The notes beneath the pieces were generated by a model, which had not been told where the DNA came from, ran no database searches, and saw only the letters and a program-made list of their open reading frames with translations. Shown piece by piece: positions 48,875 through 56,738 of a DNA stretch of 64,000 bases. The translations under genes and the position numbers were made by a program. Numbering within the stretch: position 1 is the stretch's first letter; every line of letters starts with the position of its first letter. The DNA lies in assembly GCF_030009775.1 (NCBI RefSeq), contig NZ_JASCTH010000038.1:1-64000 (forward strand). Direction: 5' to 3'. The stretch is from Actinoplanes sandaracinus. Lineage in GTDB: Bacteria; Actinomycetota; Actinomycetes; Mycobacteriales; Micromonosporaceae.

Positions 48875-48936
48875 GCCACCGCGAACCGCACCGGTCGACG
48901 CCGTCGCCCGCCGCGAGTGAGCCACCGCGAACCGCA
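48845..48936. repeat. 46-bp tandem duplication at the permease 3' end
   Basis: Two 46-bp copies (48845-48890 and 48891-48936) differ at only two positions. The first contains the codons for PVDAIAGRE and the stop of the permease; the second repeats the same codons and stop (PVDAVARRE) beyond the gene, so it is untranslated. Confidence 0.9.
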
Positions 48937-48967
48937 CATTGACGTACGGCTCACGCCAGTCGTTTAC

Positions 48968-48981
48968 TTACCGATAGGTAA
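48968..48981. promoter_or_regulatory. TetR operator upstream of the FAD monooxygenase
   Basis: TTACC-GATA-GGTAA inside TTTACTTACCGATAGGTAAA, 19 bp before the GTG start at 49000. The same core as the dyad upstream of tetR at 43488. TTACCGAT-type palindromes are classic TetR targets in front of FAD monooxygenases. Confidence 0.85.
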
Positions 48982-48999
48982 ACAAACGAGGGAGGGCAC

Positions 49000-50190
49000 G
49001 TGCACGCACTGATCTCAGGCGCCAGCATCGCCGGCCCGGTGCTCGCCTACTGGCTGCGCCGCAACGGCTGGCAGGTCACCGTCGTCGAACGCGCCGCCGG
49101 CCCGCGCGCCGGCGACGGCGGCCACGCCGTCGACCTGTTCGGCCCGGCCGTCGAGGTGATCGAGCGCATGGGCCTGCTCGCACACGTGACCGCCGCCCGC
49201 ACCGCCAACGACACGATCACCCTGTTCCGGCCGGGCCGGGACCCGATCACGGTGGCCACCGCCGACCTGGCCGCCGGCATCTCCGGCCGGCACGTGGAGA
49301 TCATGCGCGGCGCCCTGGCCGGAATCCTGCACGCGGCGACCCGGGACGACGTCGACTACCGGTTCGGCACCGTGATCGAGAGGCTGGACGGCGCGACCGC
49401 TCTGCTCTCCGACGGCAGCACGGTCGAGGCCGATCTGGTCGTCGGCGCGGACGGGCTGCACTCCGGGGTCCGCGGGCTGGCCTTCGGCCCGGAGCGGGAC
49501 TACCGCCGTTTCCTCGGCGCCTACCTGGCCGTCTACACGCTGCCGGACGTGCTCGGGACCGGGCCGACGGTCGCCGCGTTCGCCGCGCCCGGCCTGGCCG
49601 CGACCGTCTACCCGACGCTGCTTCCCGGGCTGTCCCGCGCGCTGTTCCTGGCCCGTGTCCCCGAGGAGATCCCGCACGACCGCCGCGACCCGGCCGTACC
49701 GAAGCAGATCTTGAAGAATCTGGTCGGTGCCGCGCTCGGACCGCGGATCGCCGCGGTCCTGGAGCACGCCGCCGCGGCGGACGACTTCTACTTCGACGAC
49801 ATCTCGCAGGTCAGGATGGAGAGCTGGTCACGCGGGCCGGTCACACTGGTCGGCGACGCCGGTTACGGCCCGGGCCCGGCGGTCGGCGGCGGCACCAGCC
49901 TGGCCACCGCCGGCGCCTACGTGCTCGCCGCCGAGCTGCGCGACGTCACGGCCGGCGGCCTGCGAGAGGCCTTGCGGGGGTACGAGACCGCGCTCGCCGC
50001 CCCGGTCCGGCACAGCCGTGCGGTCGGCCCGAAGGTGCTGGACGCGATCGTGCCGCGCAGCCGGGCGCAGGTGTGGACGACCGCGCAGGCGATGCGGCTG
50101 CTCCCTCGCCTGCCCGGCCCCCTCCGGCGCCGGCTCACGTCGTTCGGTGGCGGCCCGGCGGCCATGCTCGACGGCCTTGTCTTGCGCTGA
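49000..50190 (+). CDS. FAD-dependent monooxygenase (PHBH/TetX-like)
   Basis: A 396-residue flavoprotein hydroxylase: Rossmann start ALISGASIAGPVLAYWL, ribose Glu in VTVVERAAGPR, DG motif VVGADGLHSGVR and GD motif TLVGDAGYGPGPAVGGGTSL. Such enzymes hydroxylate aromatic or polyketide substrates, and TetX-like ones inactivate antibiotics; the substrate is open. GTG 49000 follows GAGGGAGG. Control by a TetR regulator through the TTACC-N4-GGTAA box is likely. Confidence 0.93.
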   Translation: MHALISGASIAGPVLAYWLRRNGWQVTVVERAAGPRAGDGGHAVDLFGPAVEVIERMGLLAHVTAARTANDTITLFRPGRDPITVATADLAAGISGRHVEIMRGALAGILHAATRDDVDYRFGTVIERLDGATALLSDGSTVEADLVVGADGLHSGVRGLAFGPERDYRRFLGAYLAVYTLPDVLGTGPTVAAFAAPGLAATVYPTLLPGLSRALFLARVPEEIPHDRRDPAVPKQILKNLVGAALGPRIAAVLEHAAAADDFYFDDISQVRMESWSRGPVTLVGDAGYGPGPAVGGGTSLATAGAYVLAAELRDVTAGGLREALRGYETALAAPVRHSRAVGPKVLDAIVPRSRAQVWTTAQAMRLLPRLPGPLRRRLTSFGGGPAAMLDGLVLR

Positions 50191-50244
50191 CCGTCGTGGC
50201 TGGCCGACTACTACTGGGCGATCTGGCAGCGGCTGCGCTCGTGT

Positions 50245-50628
50245 GTGGCGGTCATCGCCGAGATCTACGACGGGCCCAGCTCGACAGGGCTCGCGTTCGT
50301 CAACGCGATGCGCCTGACCCGGCAGCGGGCGGCCCGTGACCTGGTGCACCAGGACATCGACTACAGCGCGCTCGGCGTACCGGTGATCTTCCCGGACGGG
50401 CACCTCGCGCCGGAACCGCGGTTCGACCGGCAGATGGCCCCCGAGGAGCGATTCGGCGCCGCGGTGCTGACCCCGATCCTGGCGCTCCAGATGGCCGTCA
50501 CCGGAGGGGGCGACTGGATGGCCCAGGCGCCGCTCGACATCGACGACACCATGCACTTCGCCGACATCGCCGATGATGCGCAAACCCGGCCTGGACGGCT
50601 GGATGGACTGGTGATCCGGGCCCGCTAA
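50245..50628 (+). CDS. Hypothetical protein, possibly N-terminally truncated
   Basis: A 127-residue frame from GTG 50245, but coding character continues upstream in frame to the monooxygenase stop at 50190 (PSWLADYYWAIWQRLRSC), without a start codon there. No family recognised: AEIYDGPSSTGLAFVNAMRL, DYSALGVPVIFPDGHLAPEP and QMAVTGGGDWMAQAPLDIDD look like a folded domain. It may be the 3' piece of a larger gene whose front was lost beside the monooxygenase. It overlaps the convergent GNAT gene by 4 bp. Confidence 0.5.
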   Translation: MAVIAEIYDGPSSTGLAFVNAMRLTRQRAARDLVHQDIDYSALGVPVIFPDGHLAPEPRFDRQMAPEERFGAAVLTPILALQMAVTGGGDWMAQAPLDIDDTMHFADIADDAQTRPGRLDGLVIRAR

Positions 50629-51191
50629 GAAGCCGCGGGGCCGCGCAGTTCGCGCAGGTCGAGCGCGTAGAACAGCTTGTCGTGGCGGGCGTCGCCGACG
50701 GCCACGAAGTTCTCCAGGCGGCCGTACTGGTGGAAGCCGAGTTTCTGGGCCAGGGCCTCGGCGCGCGTGTTGCCGCCGCGCACGTCGAGGGTCAGCACCT
50801 CGACACCCTGTCGCAGGGCCGCGGCGATCAGCGTGGAGAGCAGCGCCCGGCCCAGGCCGAGCCCCTGACGGCCCGGAGCGACGGCCAGTTCCTCCAGGTC
50901 GGCGTGGGGCCGGTGGGTGGGCCGCCGGTAACGGCGCCAGTACCCGAAGCCGGCCACCTCCTCATCGCCGCCGGCGGTGAACGCGACCGCGACCGCGCTC
51001 GCCGTGTCACCGGCCGGCACCCCCGCGACCAGATCGGCGATCAGGGCGCCGACCTCCTCGGCCGACGGCGGGGCCACCCAGCCGAGGGCCGCGCCGTCGG
51101 CCACCAGGCCGCGCAACAACGCCGCGATGCCGGCGGCCTCCCGCTCGGTCGTCCCGCCGGATCCGATCAGCCGTACTTCCCAGTCGCCCAC
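50625..51191 (-). CDS. GNAT-family N-acetyltransferase
   Basis: A 188-residue acetyltransferase. The acetyl-CoA loop is LEELAVAPGRQGLGLGRALL (Q/R-x-x-G-x-G/A), followed by LTLDVRGGNTRAEALAQKLGFHQYG as motif B. A central VAGFGYWRRYRRP strand faces the substrate. The acceptor is unknown. It stands alone between the hypothetical gene and the topoisomerase remnant. Confidence 0.9.
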   Translation of the reverse strand: MGDWEVRLIGSGGTTEREAAGIAALLRGLVADGAALGWVAPPSAEEVGALIADLVAGVPAGDTASAVAVAFTAGGDEEVAGFGYWRRYRRPTHRPHADLEELAVAPGRQGLGLGRALLSTLIAAALRQGVEVLTLDVRGGNTRAEALAQKLGFHQYGRLENFVAVGDARHDKLFYALDLRELRGPAAS

Positions 51192-51200
51192 TCGGACAAG

Positions 51201-52002
51201 TCAAGCAGAATCATCGGTGAGCAGGTCGAGAACCTCCTCCTCGACCTTCTCCGGCGGGTCGTCCGGGCCGATGTCGATCACCTCGCCGTCGGCGTACGAC
51301 TCGAGGACCCGCGGATCGACGTAGGAGGCGCGAGCCACCGCCGGGGTGTTGCCGAGCAGGTCGGCGACGTCCCGCATGGCCCGCGAGACGGCTTTCCTCC
51401 GTTTCGCGGCGGTAGGCTGCGGCCCGCTCCCGGCCAGCGACTCGGCGGCCGACGGTCACCGTGTGCTCAACCCCGGACTTGCCCCGGAACTCCGGCAGCA
51501 CGCAGCCGTTCCTGGTCCGCACATGCTCGGGCCGCAGCGTGGACAGGCCGAACGTCGGGTCGTCCTCGCGAGCCGCGGACTCCTCACCGCCGACCCGGAA
51601 CGTGCCCATGTCGAGCAGCCGCACGATGGCCGCGAGGACCCGCTCCCGTCGCAGGCCACGGCCGGTCAGGTCGGCGCAGAGCCGGTCACGGACCGCGGGC
51701 AGCCGCTCCGCCGCCTCCACCGCGTGGTCGAACTTGGCGCGAGCCTGCCGCTCGTGCCATTCCGCGTGGTAGAGGTACTGCTTGCGGCCGGCGGCGTCGA
51801 TCCCGGTCGCCTGGATGTGGCCGCGCGGATCCGGCGAGATCCACACCTGTTTCCAGGCCGGTGGAATGGCCAGTCCCTCGATCCGCTTCCGCTCGGCGTC
51901 GTCGCGCAGCGGTTCGCCGGCGCGGTCCAGATAGGTGAAGCCCTTCCCGGCCGGCCGCCGCGACAGGCCGGGTTCACGCAGGTCACTTCGCCGTAGCCGC
52001 AT
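51201..52002 (-). pseudogene. DNA topoisomerase IB, inactivated by deletion and frameshift
   Basis: The first part is a normal eukaryote/poxvirus-type topoisomerase IB: RLRRSDLREPGLSRRPAGKG, FTYLDRAGEPLRDD, AIPPAWKQVWISPDPRGHIQ, KQYLYHAEWHERQA and LPEFRGKSGVEH. It should then continue through the catalytic core, but about 70 residues are missing and the frame shifts near 51410. The ending is still readable in another frame: RRKAVSRAMRDVADLLGNTP, AVARASYVDPRVLESYADGE (with the catalytic-type Tyr) and a stop at 51201. No active enzyme can be made. Its 5' end overlaps the GT9 gene by 20 bp, at the tail of the heptose operon. Confidence 0.88.
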
Positions 52003-52912
52003 GCTGGACCTCGTCCACCGCGGTGAGGACCTCGTCCTCGGTCACGGCGAGCAGGGCGGGATGGACCGGGCCGGGAAGATCGCCCCGCTCGCTGCGGGTT
52101 CCGTGCCAGATCGGGCGATGGTACGGGCGGCCCGCGGGCGGTCCCCAGCGCTGCGGCGCCACCGGGCCGAACAGGACGACCGAGGGCGTGCGGTAGGCCG
52201 TGGCCAGATGCGCGATGCCGGTGTCGCCACAGATCACCAGTCTCGCCCCGGCGACCAGGGCGGCCAGTTCGGTCAGGCTGGTGCGCGCGACCGCCTCGTG
52301 CGGCAGGCCGGCGAGTTCGGCCACCCGTACGCACAGATCTCTCTCCGCCGGGGAGCCGGTGATCAGCACGCGGTGCCCGGCCGCGGACAGCCGGCGGGCG
52401 ACGGCCGCGAAGCGGTCCGGAGGCCAGCGCCGGGCCGGGGATTTCGCGCCGGGATGGACGAGCGTCGCGCCCGCCGCGACCGTGGCGTCCGGAACCGCCA
52501 GGTCCAGATCGGTCTCGTCGCAGGCCACGCCGTAATAGCGGACCAGCCGGCACCAGCGCCGCACCTCGTGCTCGTCGTCGTGCCAGCCGGGGCCGTCGTG
52601 GTGGCCGGCGGGCCCGCTGGCGAACGCCCACAGCGCGCCGGGCCGCAGCGCCTGCAGACGCCGGTGCGATTCGGGGCCGGATCCGTGCAGGTTGACGGCG
52701 ATCCGGGGCATCGCGGGCGCCGCGTCCAGGGGTTCCAGTTCGCGGGCCGGGACGATCCGGTCGATGCCGCCGATCGTGAGGATGAGGGGGGTCAGCCAGG
52801 CGGGGGCGGCCAGGCTCAGCGTCTCGCCACCGAAGGCGGCGCGGAGCCCGCGCAGGGCGGGCACCGCGGTCGCCAGGTCTCCCACGCCGAGGGCGCGCAG
52901 GACGAGGATCAC
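51983..52912 (-). CDS. GT9-family glycosyltransferase (heptosyltransferase-like)
   Basis: A 309-residue GT-B transferase of the WaaC/WaaF/WaaQ family: LVLRALGVGDLATAVPAL at the N-terminus, VHPGAKSPARRWPPDRFAAV and VICGDTGIAHLATAYRTPSV with FGPVAPQRWGPP as nucleotide-sugar site. The family uses ADP-heptose as donor in Gram-negatives, and ADP-heptose can be made by genes in the same operon. GTG 52912 overlaps the SDR stop as GTGA. Confidence 0.9.
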   Translation of the reverse strand: MILVLRALGVGDLATAVPALRGLRAAFGGETLSLAAPAWLTPLILTIGGIDRIVPARELEPLDAAPAMPRIAVNLHGSGPESHRRLQALRPGALWAFASGPAGHHDGPGWHDDEHEVRRWCRLVRYYGVACDETDLDLAVPDATVAAGATLVHPGAKSPARRWPPDRFAAVARRLSAAGHRVLITGSPAERDLCVRVAELAGLPHEAVARTSLTELAALVAGARLVICGDTGIAHLATAYRTPSVVLFGPVAPQRWGPPAGRPYHRPIWHGTRSERGDLPGPVHPALLAVTEDEVLTAVDEVQHAATAK

Positions 52913-53589
52913 GGGTACGAGCTCTCCTGTTCCGCCGCCACGACGAGTTCCCGGACCGCGCAGCCGGCGGGCTGGCTGAGCGCGAACAGGATGGCGGCGG
53001 CCACGTTCGCCGGGTCGTTGAGGATCGCGTCCGGTCCCGGCTTGTACCGGTCGTCGCGCTCGTCGAAGAACTTCGTGCGCATGCCGCCCGGAATGAGCAG
53101 GGTGACGTTGACCTGCCCGGCCAGTTCGGCGGCCAGCGCCCGGGTGAAGCCGACGACACCGAACTTGGCGGCGCAGTATGCGGTGGCGTCGGAGACCGCC
53201 TTGACGCCCAGCGTCGACGAGACGGTGACGACACCGCCGTGCGACTGCTTGAGCGCGGGCAGCGCGGCACGGATGACCGCGGCGGTGGCGAGCAGGTCGA
53301 TCGCGACGATCCGGTCCCAGGTCTCGCCGGGGACGTCGGCGAGGGCGCCGGGCACGTCCATGCCGGCGGCCGTGACGACCCCGTCGATCGAGCCGCCGGC
53401 CCGCTCGATCAGCTCGGCGGTGGCACGTTCGGCGGCCCGGGTGTCGGCGAGGTCGCACTCGATCCACTCCACGCCGTCCCGGGGCGGCTGCCGGTCGATG
53501 ACGAAGGGGCGGCCGCCGGCCTTCACGACGGCGTCGACGACCGCCGCGCCCAGGCCGCTGGATCCTCCGGTGACGATGACTGCGTCCAT
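52909..53589 (-). CDS. Short-chain dehydrogenase/reductase (SDR)
   Basis: A 226-residue classical SDR: cofactor motif TGGSSGLGAAV, acidic CDLADT, NAG-equivalent AAGMDVPGAL, catalytic Ser in VTVSSTLGV and YCAAK. It is too short to be HldD, the 310-residue extended SDR that epimerises ADP-heptose. It could oxidise or reduce a position on the heptose or its acceptor. It lies 7 bp behind hldE and is coupled to GT9. Confidence 0.88.
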   Translation of the reverse strand: MDAVIVTGGSSGLGAAVVDAVVKAGGRPFVIDRQPPRDGVEWIECDLADTRAAERATAELIERAGGSIDGVVTAAGMDVPGALADVPGETWDRIVAIDLLATAAVIRAALPALKQSHGGVVTVSSTLGVKAVSDATAYCAAKFGVVGFTRALAAELAGQVNVTLLIPGGMRTKFFDERDDRYKPGPDAILNDPANVAAAILFALSQPAGCAVRELVVAAEQESSYP

Positions 53590-53596
53590 GCGACTG

Positions 53597-54937
53597 CTAC
53601 CTCCTGCTGCGTGCTTCGGCGATGGTTTTCGTGGTGGAACGGCCGTCCAGGTAGGGGACGATCACGGTCTGGCCGCCCCAGCGCTGGAGCAGCTCGGACT
53701 CCGGGACGGAGTCGTAGTCGCCGCCCTTGACCCAGACGTCCGGGCGGAGCCAGGCCAGGACCGGCTCGGGGGTGGGCTCGTCGAAGACGACCACGGCATC
53801 GACGCAGTCCAGGGCGGCGAGCAGGCGGCCACGGTCGTCCTGGTGGGTGAGCGGGCGGCCCTCGCCCTTGAGGCCGCGGACCGAGTCGTCGCTGTTCAGG
53901 CAGACGATCAGGCAGTCCCCGAGGGAGCGGGCGGCTTTCAGGGTGGCGAGGTGGCCGGTGTGCAGCAGGTCGAAACAGCCGCCGGTGGCGACGACCGTCC
54001 CGCCGCGCGCGCGGACGTCGGCGGCCAGCCGGCCGGCCTCGTCGGCGCCGATGCGCTCCCGCCCCGGTTCGGACACCTCGACCGGTCCGGCGACGTGGGC
54101 GGTGGCCGCGGCGACCGCCGCCGCTACCGCCTCGGAGACCAGCGCGCCCTCCGCCAGCGCGGCGGCGGCGGCCGCCGCGAAGGCGTCGCCGGCCCCGCAG
54201 GTGTCCCCGGCCGAGGCCTGCGGCACCGGCACCACCAGGGGGGCCGGGCTGCCCTGGCAGAGCACGGCCCCTTCGGCGCCGCGGGTCACCACGACCGCGC
54301 CGGCCTGCCAGCGCTGTCGCAGCGTGTGCCCGGCCCGCTGTGCGCCGGCCAGGCCTTTCCCGGCGTCGCCGGAGAGCCGCCGGGCCTCGGCCTCGTTCGG
54401 GGTGACCAGGCGGACGTTGGGCACCGGGGGCGGGCCGTTCGGGTGCGGGTCCCACACCACCGGCGCCCTCGACTTCTCGATGGCGGCCCGCAGCGCCGGA
54501 TGTCGGGCCACCCCGCGCCCGTAATCGCTGACCAGGATCGCCCCGGCGTCCCGCAGCACGTCGAGGACCGCGGCCGGGGCGTCGCCGGGCGGCTGCGGCT
54601 CACCACCACGGTCCCACCGCAGCATCACCTGACCGCCGGCGCGCAACCGGATCTTCTCCGGCGTCGAACCGGGCAGCGACAGCGCGTACACCTCGACGCC
54701 GGCGGCCGAGAGCAGCTCGCTCAACCGGGCCCCGGCGGCGTCCGCGGCCAGCGCCGTGACCAGCGCGACCTGGTGGCCGTGGCCGGCGGCGAGCAGGGCC
54801 GCGAGACCCGCGCCGCCCGGCCGCTCCCGCACGGACTCCTCGTCGAGGACGGGAGCCGGCGCGTCCGGGGCGATCCGGCTCACCGTCCCGTGCACGTCCC
54901 GGTCGAGCAGGGTGTCGCCGACGATCACCAGCCTCAT
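53597..54937 (-). CDS. hldE: Bifunctional heptose-7-phosphate kinase / heptose-1-phosphate adenylyltransferase
   Basis: A 446-residue two-domain enzyme. The PfkB-type kinase (about 1-300) has RPGGAGLAALLAAGHG and the ATP/anion site ASAGDTCGAGDAFAAA; the C-terminal nucleotidyltransferase (about 315-446) has GGCFDLLHTGHLATLKAAR with the HxGH motif and VWVKGGDYD. It phosphorylates D-glycero-D-manno-heptose 7-phosphate to the 1,7-bisphosphate and later joins heptose 1-phosphate to AMP, giving ADP-heptose. ATG 54937 overlaps the gmhA stop. Unusual in a Gram-positive outside secondary-metabolite loci. Confidence 0.93.
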   Translation of the reverse strand: MRLVIVGDTLLDRDVHGTVSRIAPDAPAPVLDEESVRERPGGAGLAALLAAGHGHQVALVTALAADAAGARLSELLSAAGVEVYALSLPGSTPEKIRLRAGGQVMLRWDRGGEPQPPGDAPAAVLDVLRDAGAILVSDYGRGVARHPALRAAIEKSRAPVVWDPHPNGPPPVPNVRLVTPNEAEARRLSGDAGKGLAGAQRAGHTLRQRWQAGAVVVTRGAEGAVLCQGSPAPLVVPVPQASAGDTCGAGDAFAAAAAAALAEGALVSEAVAAAVAAATAHVAGPVEVSEPGRERIGADEAGRLAADVRARGGTVVATGGCFDLLHTGHLATLKAARSLGDCLIVCLNSDDSVRGLKGEGRPLTHQDDRGRLLAALDCVDAVVVFDEPTPEPVLAWLRPDVWVKGGDYDSVPESELLQRWGGQTVIVPYLDGRSTTKTIAEARSRR

Positions 54938-55539
54938 ACCCGCACCATCTCCTCCCAGTCGGAGCGGTCCCGCTCGAAAGGGAGCAGGTACCGGTCCACG
55001 TACTCGCACATCAGGTGCACCGAGACCAGGTGCAGCTCCTGGACCACCTGGCTGTCCGGCGACGGGCAACACAGCGCCTCCTGGCAGATCTCGGCGAGCG
55101 GATTGGGGCGCTCGCCGACCATCGCCCAGGTGCGCATGCCGGTCTCCTCGGCGGCGCGGGCCGCGGCGACCAGGTTGGGGCTGCGGCCGCTCGTCGACAT
55201 CACGATCAGGATGTCGTCGCGGCGGCCGTGCGCCCGGACCTGGCGGGCGAAGACCTCCTCGAAGCCGTAGTCGTTGCTGATCGCGGTGACCGCCGACGAG
55301 TCGGGGGTGAGGGCGATCGCGGACAGCGGCATCCGGTCCTCCCGGAGCTTGCCGACGAGTTCGGCGGCCAGATGCTGGGCCTCGGCGGCGCTGCCACCGT
55401 TGCCGGCGACCAGCAGGCGGCCGCCGGCACTGAGATGGCGGGCCAGGGTGGCGCCCCAGTGCGCCAGGCGCCCGGCCTCGGACCGGTACGGCACCAGCGC
55501 CTGCGCCAGCCCGGCCAAGTGGGCGTCGAGGGGATTCAC
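54934..55539 (-). CDS. gmhA: Sedoheptulose-7-phosphate isomerase (SIS domain)
   Basis: A 201-residue SIS-domain isomerase: GNGGSAAEAQHLAAELVGKL, the STSGRSPNLVAAARAAEE phosphate loop and the catalytic Glu/His region QELHLVSVHLMCEYVD. It converts sedoheptulose 7-phosphate into D-glycero-D-manno-heptose 7-phosphate, the first committed step to ADP-heptose. GTG 55539 overlaps the preceding GT4 stop; the frame extends further upstream only in that overlap. Confidence 0.93.
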   Translation of the reverse strand: MNPLDAHLAGLAQALVPYRSEAGRLAHWGATLARHLSAGGRLLVAGNGGSAAEAQHLAAELVGKLREDRMPLSAIALTPDSSAVTAISNDYGFEEVFARQVRAHGRRDDILIVMSTSGRSPNLVAAARAAEETGMRTWAMVGERPNPLAEICQEALCCPSPDSQVVQELHLVSVHLMCEYVDRYLLPFERDRSDWEEMVRV

Positions 55540-56738
55540 GCGACAACCTCCAGGTCTGCGACGGTCGAATACACGGCGGCGAGTCGTTCGGCGACCCGGG
55601 GCCACGAGTAGGAGACGGCGGCCCGGTCGGCGGCGGCGGCCGCGTACGAGAACCGCCGCACGTCGTCACCGACCAGCCGGCGCAGCGCCGCGGCCAGGGC
55701 TTTCGGCTCACGTGGCGGCACCAGGTCACCGGTGATCCCGTCCACGACGGTGTCGGCGAGCCCGCCCACCTCGGTCGCCACCACCGGCACCCCGCACGCC
55801 ATCGCCTCCAGGGGCGTCAGGCCGAACGGCTCGTACCAGGGCGTCGCGGCGAGCACGTCCGCCGAGCGGTACCAGGCGGGCATCTCGGGCGCCGGCACCG
55901 CTCCGGCCAGCCGCACCCGGTCGGCGACCCGGCAGGTCTCGGCCAGGGCGAGAAGCTTGCGGGCGTACGGGTCGCCGCCGAGTTCCGCCGCCGGCGGCCC
56001 GCCGACGACCACCAGTTCGGCGCCCGGCACCCCCGGCAGGGCCCGGATGATGTCCTCCACGCCCTTGCGTTCGACGAGCCGGGCAACGGTCAGGATCCGG
56101 TGCCTTCCGGGGGTGCGCGGCACGGCCGGCCCCCGCTGGCAGAACCGTTCGATGTTCACTCCGGACGGCACGAGCGCCATCTTGGACCGCGGCACGCCGA
56201 GGCGCAGCAGCTCGCCGATCTCGTCGCGGCACTGCACGATCACCCGGTCGACGGCCTGCCCCAGGTGCCGTTCGCAGCCGATCCGGCCCGGCGGGCTGGT
56301 GTCGGCCCGGCCCTGGTGGCGGCGCTTGACCGAGCCGAGGGCGTGGAACGTCTGGACCACCGGGATCCCGCGGGCGCGGCCGGCGTCGAGGGTGGCCAGC
56401 CCGCTCATCCAGAAGTGGGCGTGCGCCACGTCGGGCCGCCACTCGTCGCGCCACTGTTCGGCCATGAACTCGGCGAACGTCCCCATGTACGGCAGCAACT
56501 CGTCCTTGGGCAGCGCCCGGGCCGGGCCGGCCGGCACGTGCACCACATCGACCCGGTCGCTCATCGGCGCCACCGGCGGCAGGTCCGGGTGGTCGCGGCG
56601 GGTGTAGACACGCACGTCGTGGCCGTGCCCGGCCAGCGCGGCGGCGAGTTCGGCGACGTGCGAGTTCTGCCCGCCCGCGTCGACGCCGCCGAGCGCCGCG
56701 AGCGGGCTGGCGTGCTCCGAGATCATCGCGATGCGCAT
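55536..56738 (-). CDS. GT4-family glycosyltransferase
   Basis: A 400-residue GT-B transferase: ISEHASPLAALGGVDAGGQN at the acceptor end, HAHFWMSGLATLDAG, then the donor half with LTVARLVERKGVEDIIRALP, TPWYEPFGLTPLEAMACGVP and VVATEVGGLADTV containing the E-x7-E motif. Resembles MshA and sucrose-synthase-type enzymes. ATG 56738 lies inside the end of the next gene (15-bp overlap), showing tight coupling. Confidence 0.93.
   Translation of the reverse strand: MRIAMISEHASPLAALGGVDAGGQNSHVAELAAALAGHGHDVRVYTRRDHPDLPPVAPMSDRVDVVHVPAGPARALPKDELLPYMGTFAEFMAEQWRDEWRPDVAHAHFWMSGLATLDAGRARGIPVVQTFHALGSVKRRHQGRADTSPPGRIGCERHLGQAVDRVIVQCRDEIGELLRLGVPRSKMALVPSGVNIERFCQRGPAVPRTPGRHRILTVARLVERKGVEDIIRALPGVPGAELVVVGGPPAAELGGDPYARKLLALAETCRVADRVRLAGAVPAPEMPAWYRSADVLAATPWYEPFGLTPLEAMACGVPVVATEVGGLADTVVDGITGDLVPPREPKALAAALRRLVGDDVRRFSYAAAAADRAAVSYSWPRVAERLAAVYSTVADLEVVA

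Noticed and set aside
46637..48937. 766-codon minus-strand open frame
   Set aside because: Mirror of the FtsX-type permease gene; composition (His, Arg, Gly, Gln) is the usual antisense shadow of a GC-rich membrane protein.
52912..53467. GT9 start further upstream
   Set aside because: The open frame upstream is a shadow of the SDR gene; GTG 52912 begins exactly at the conserved GT9 N-terminus.
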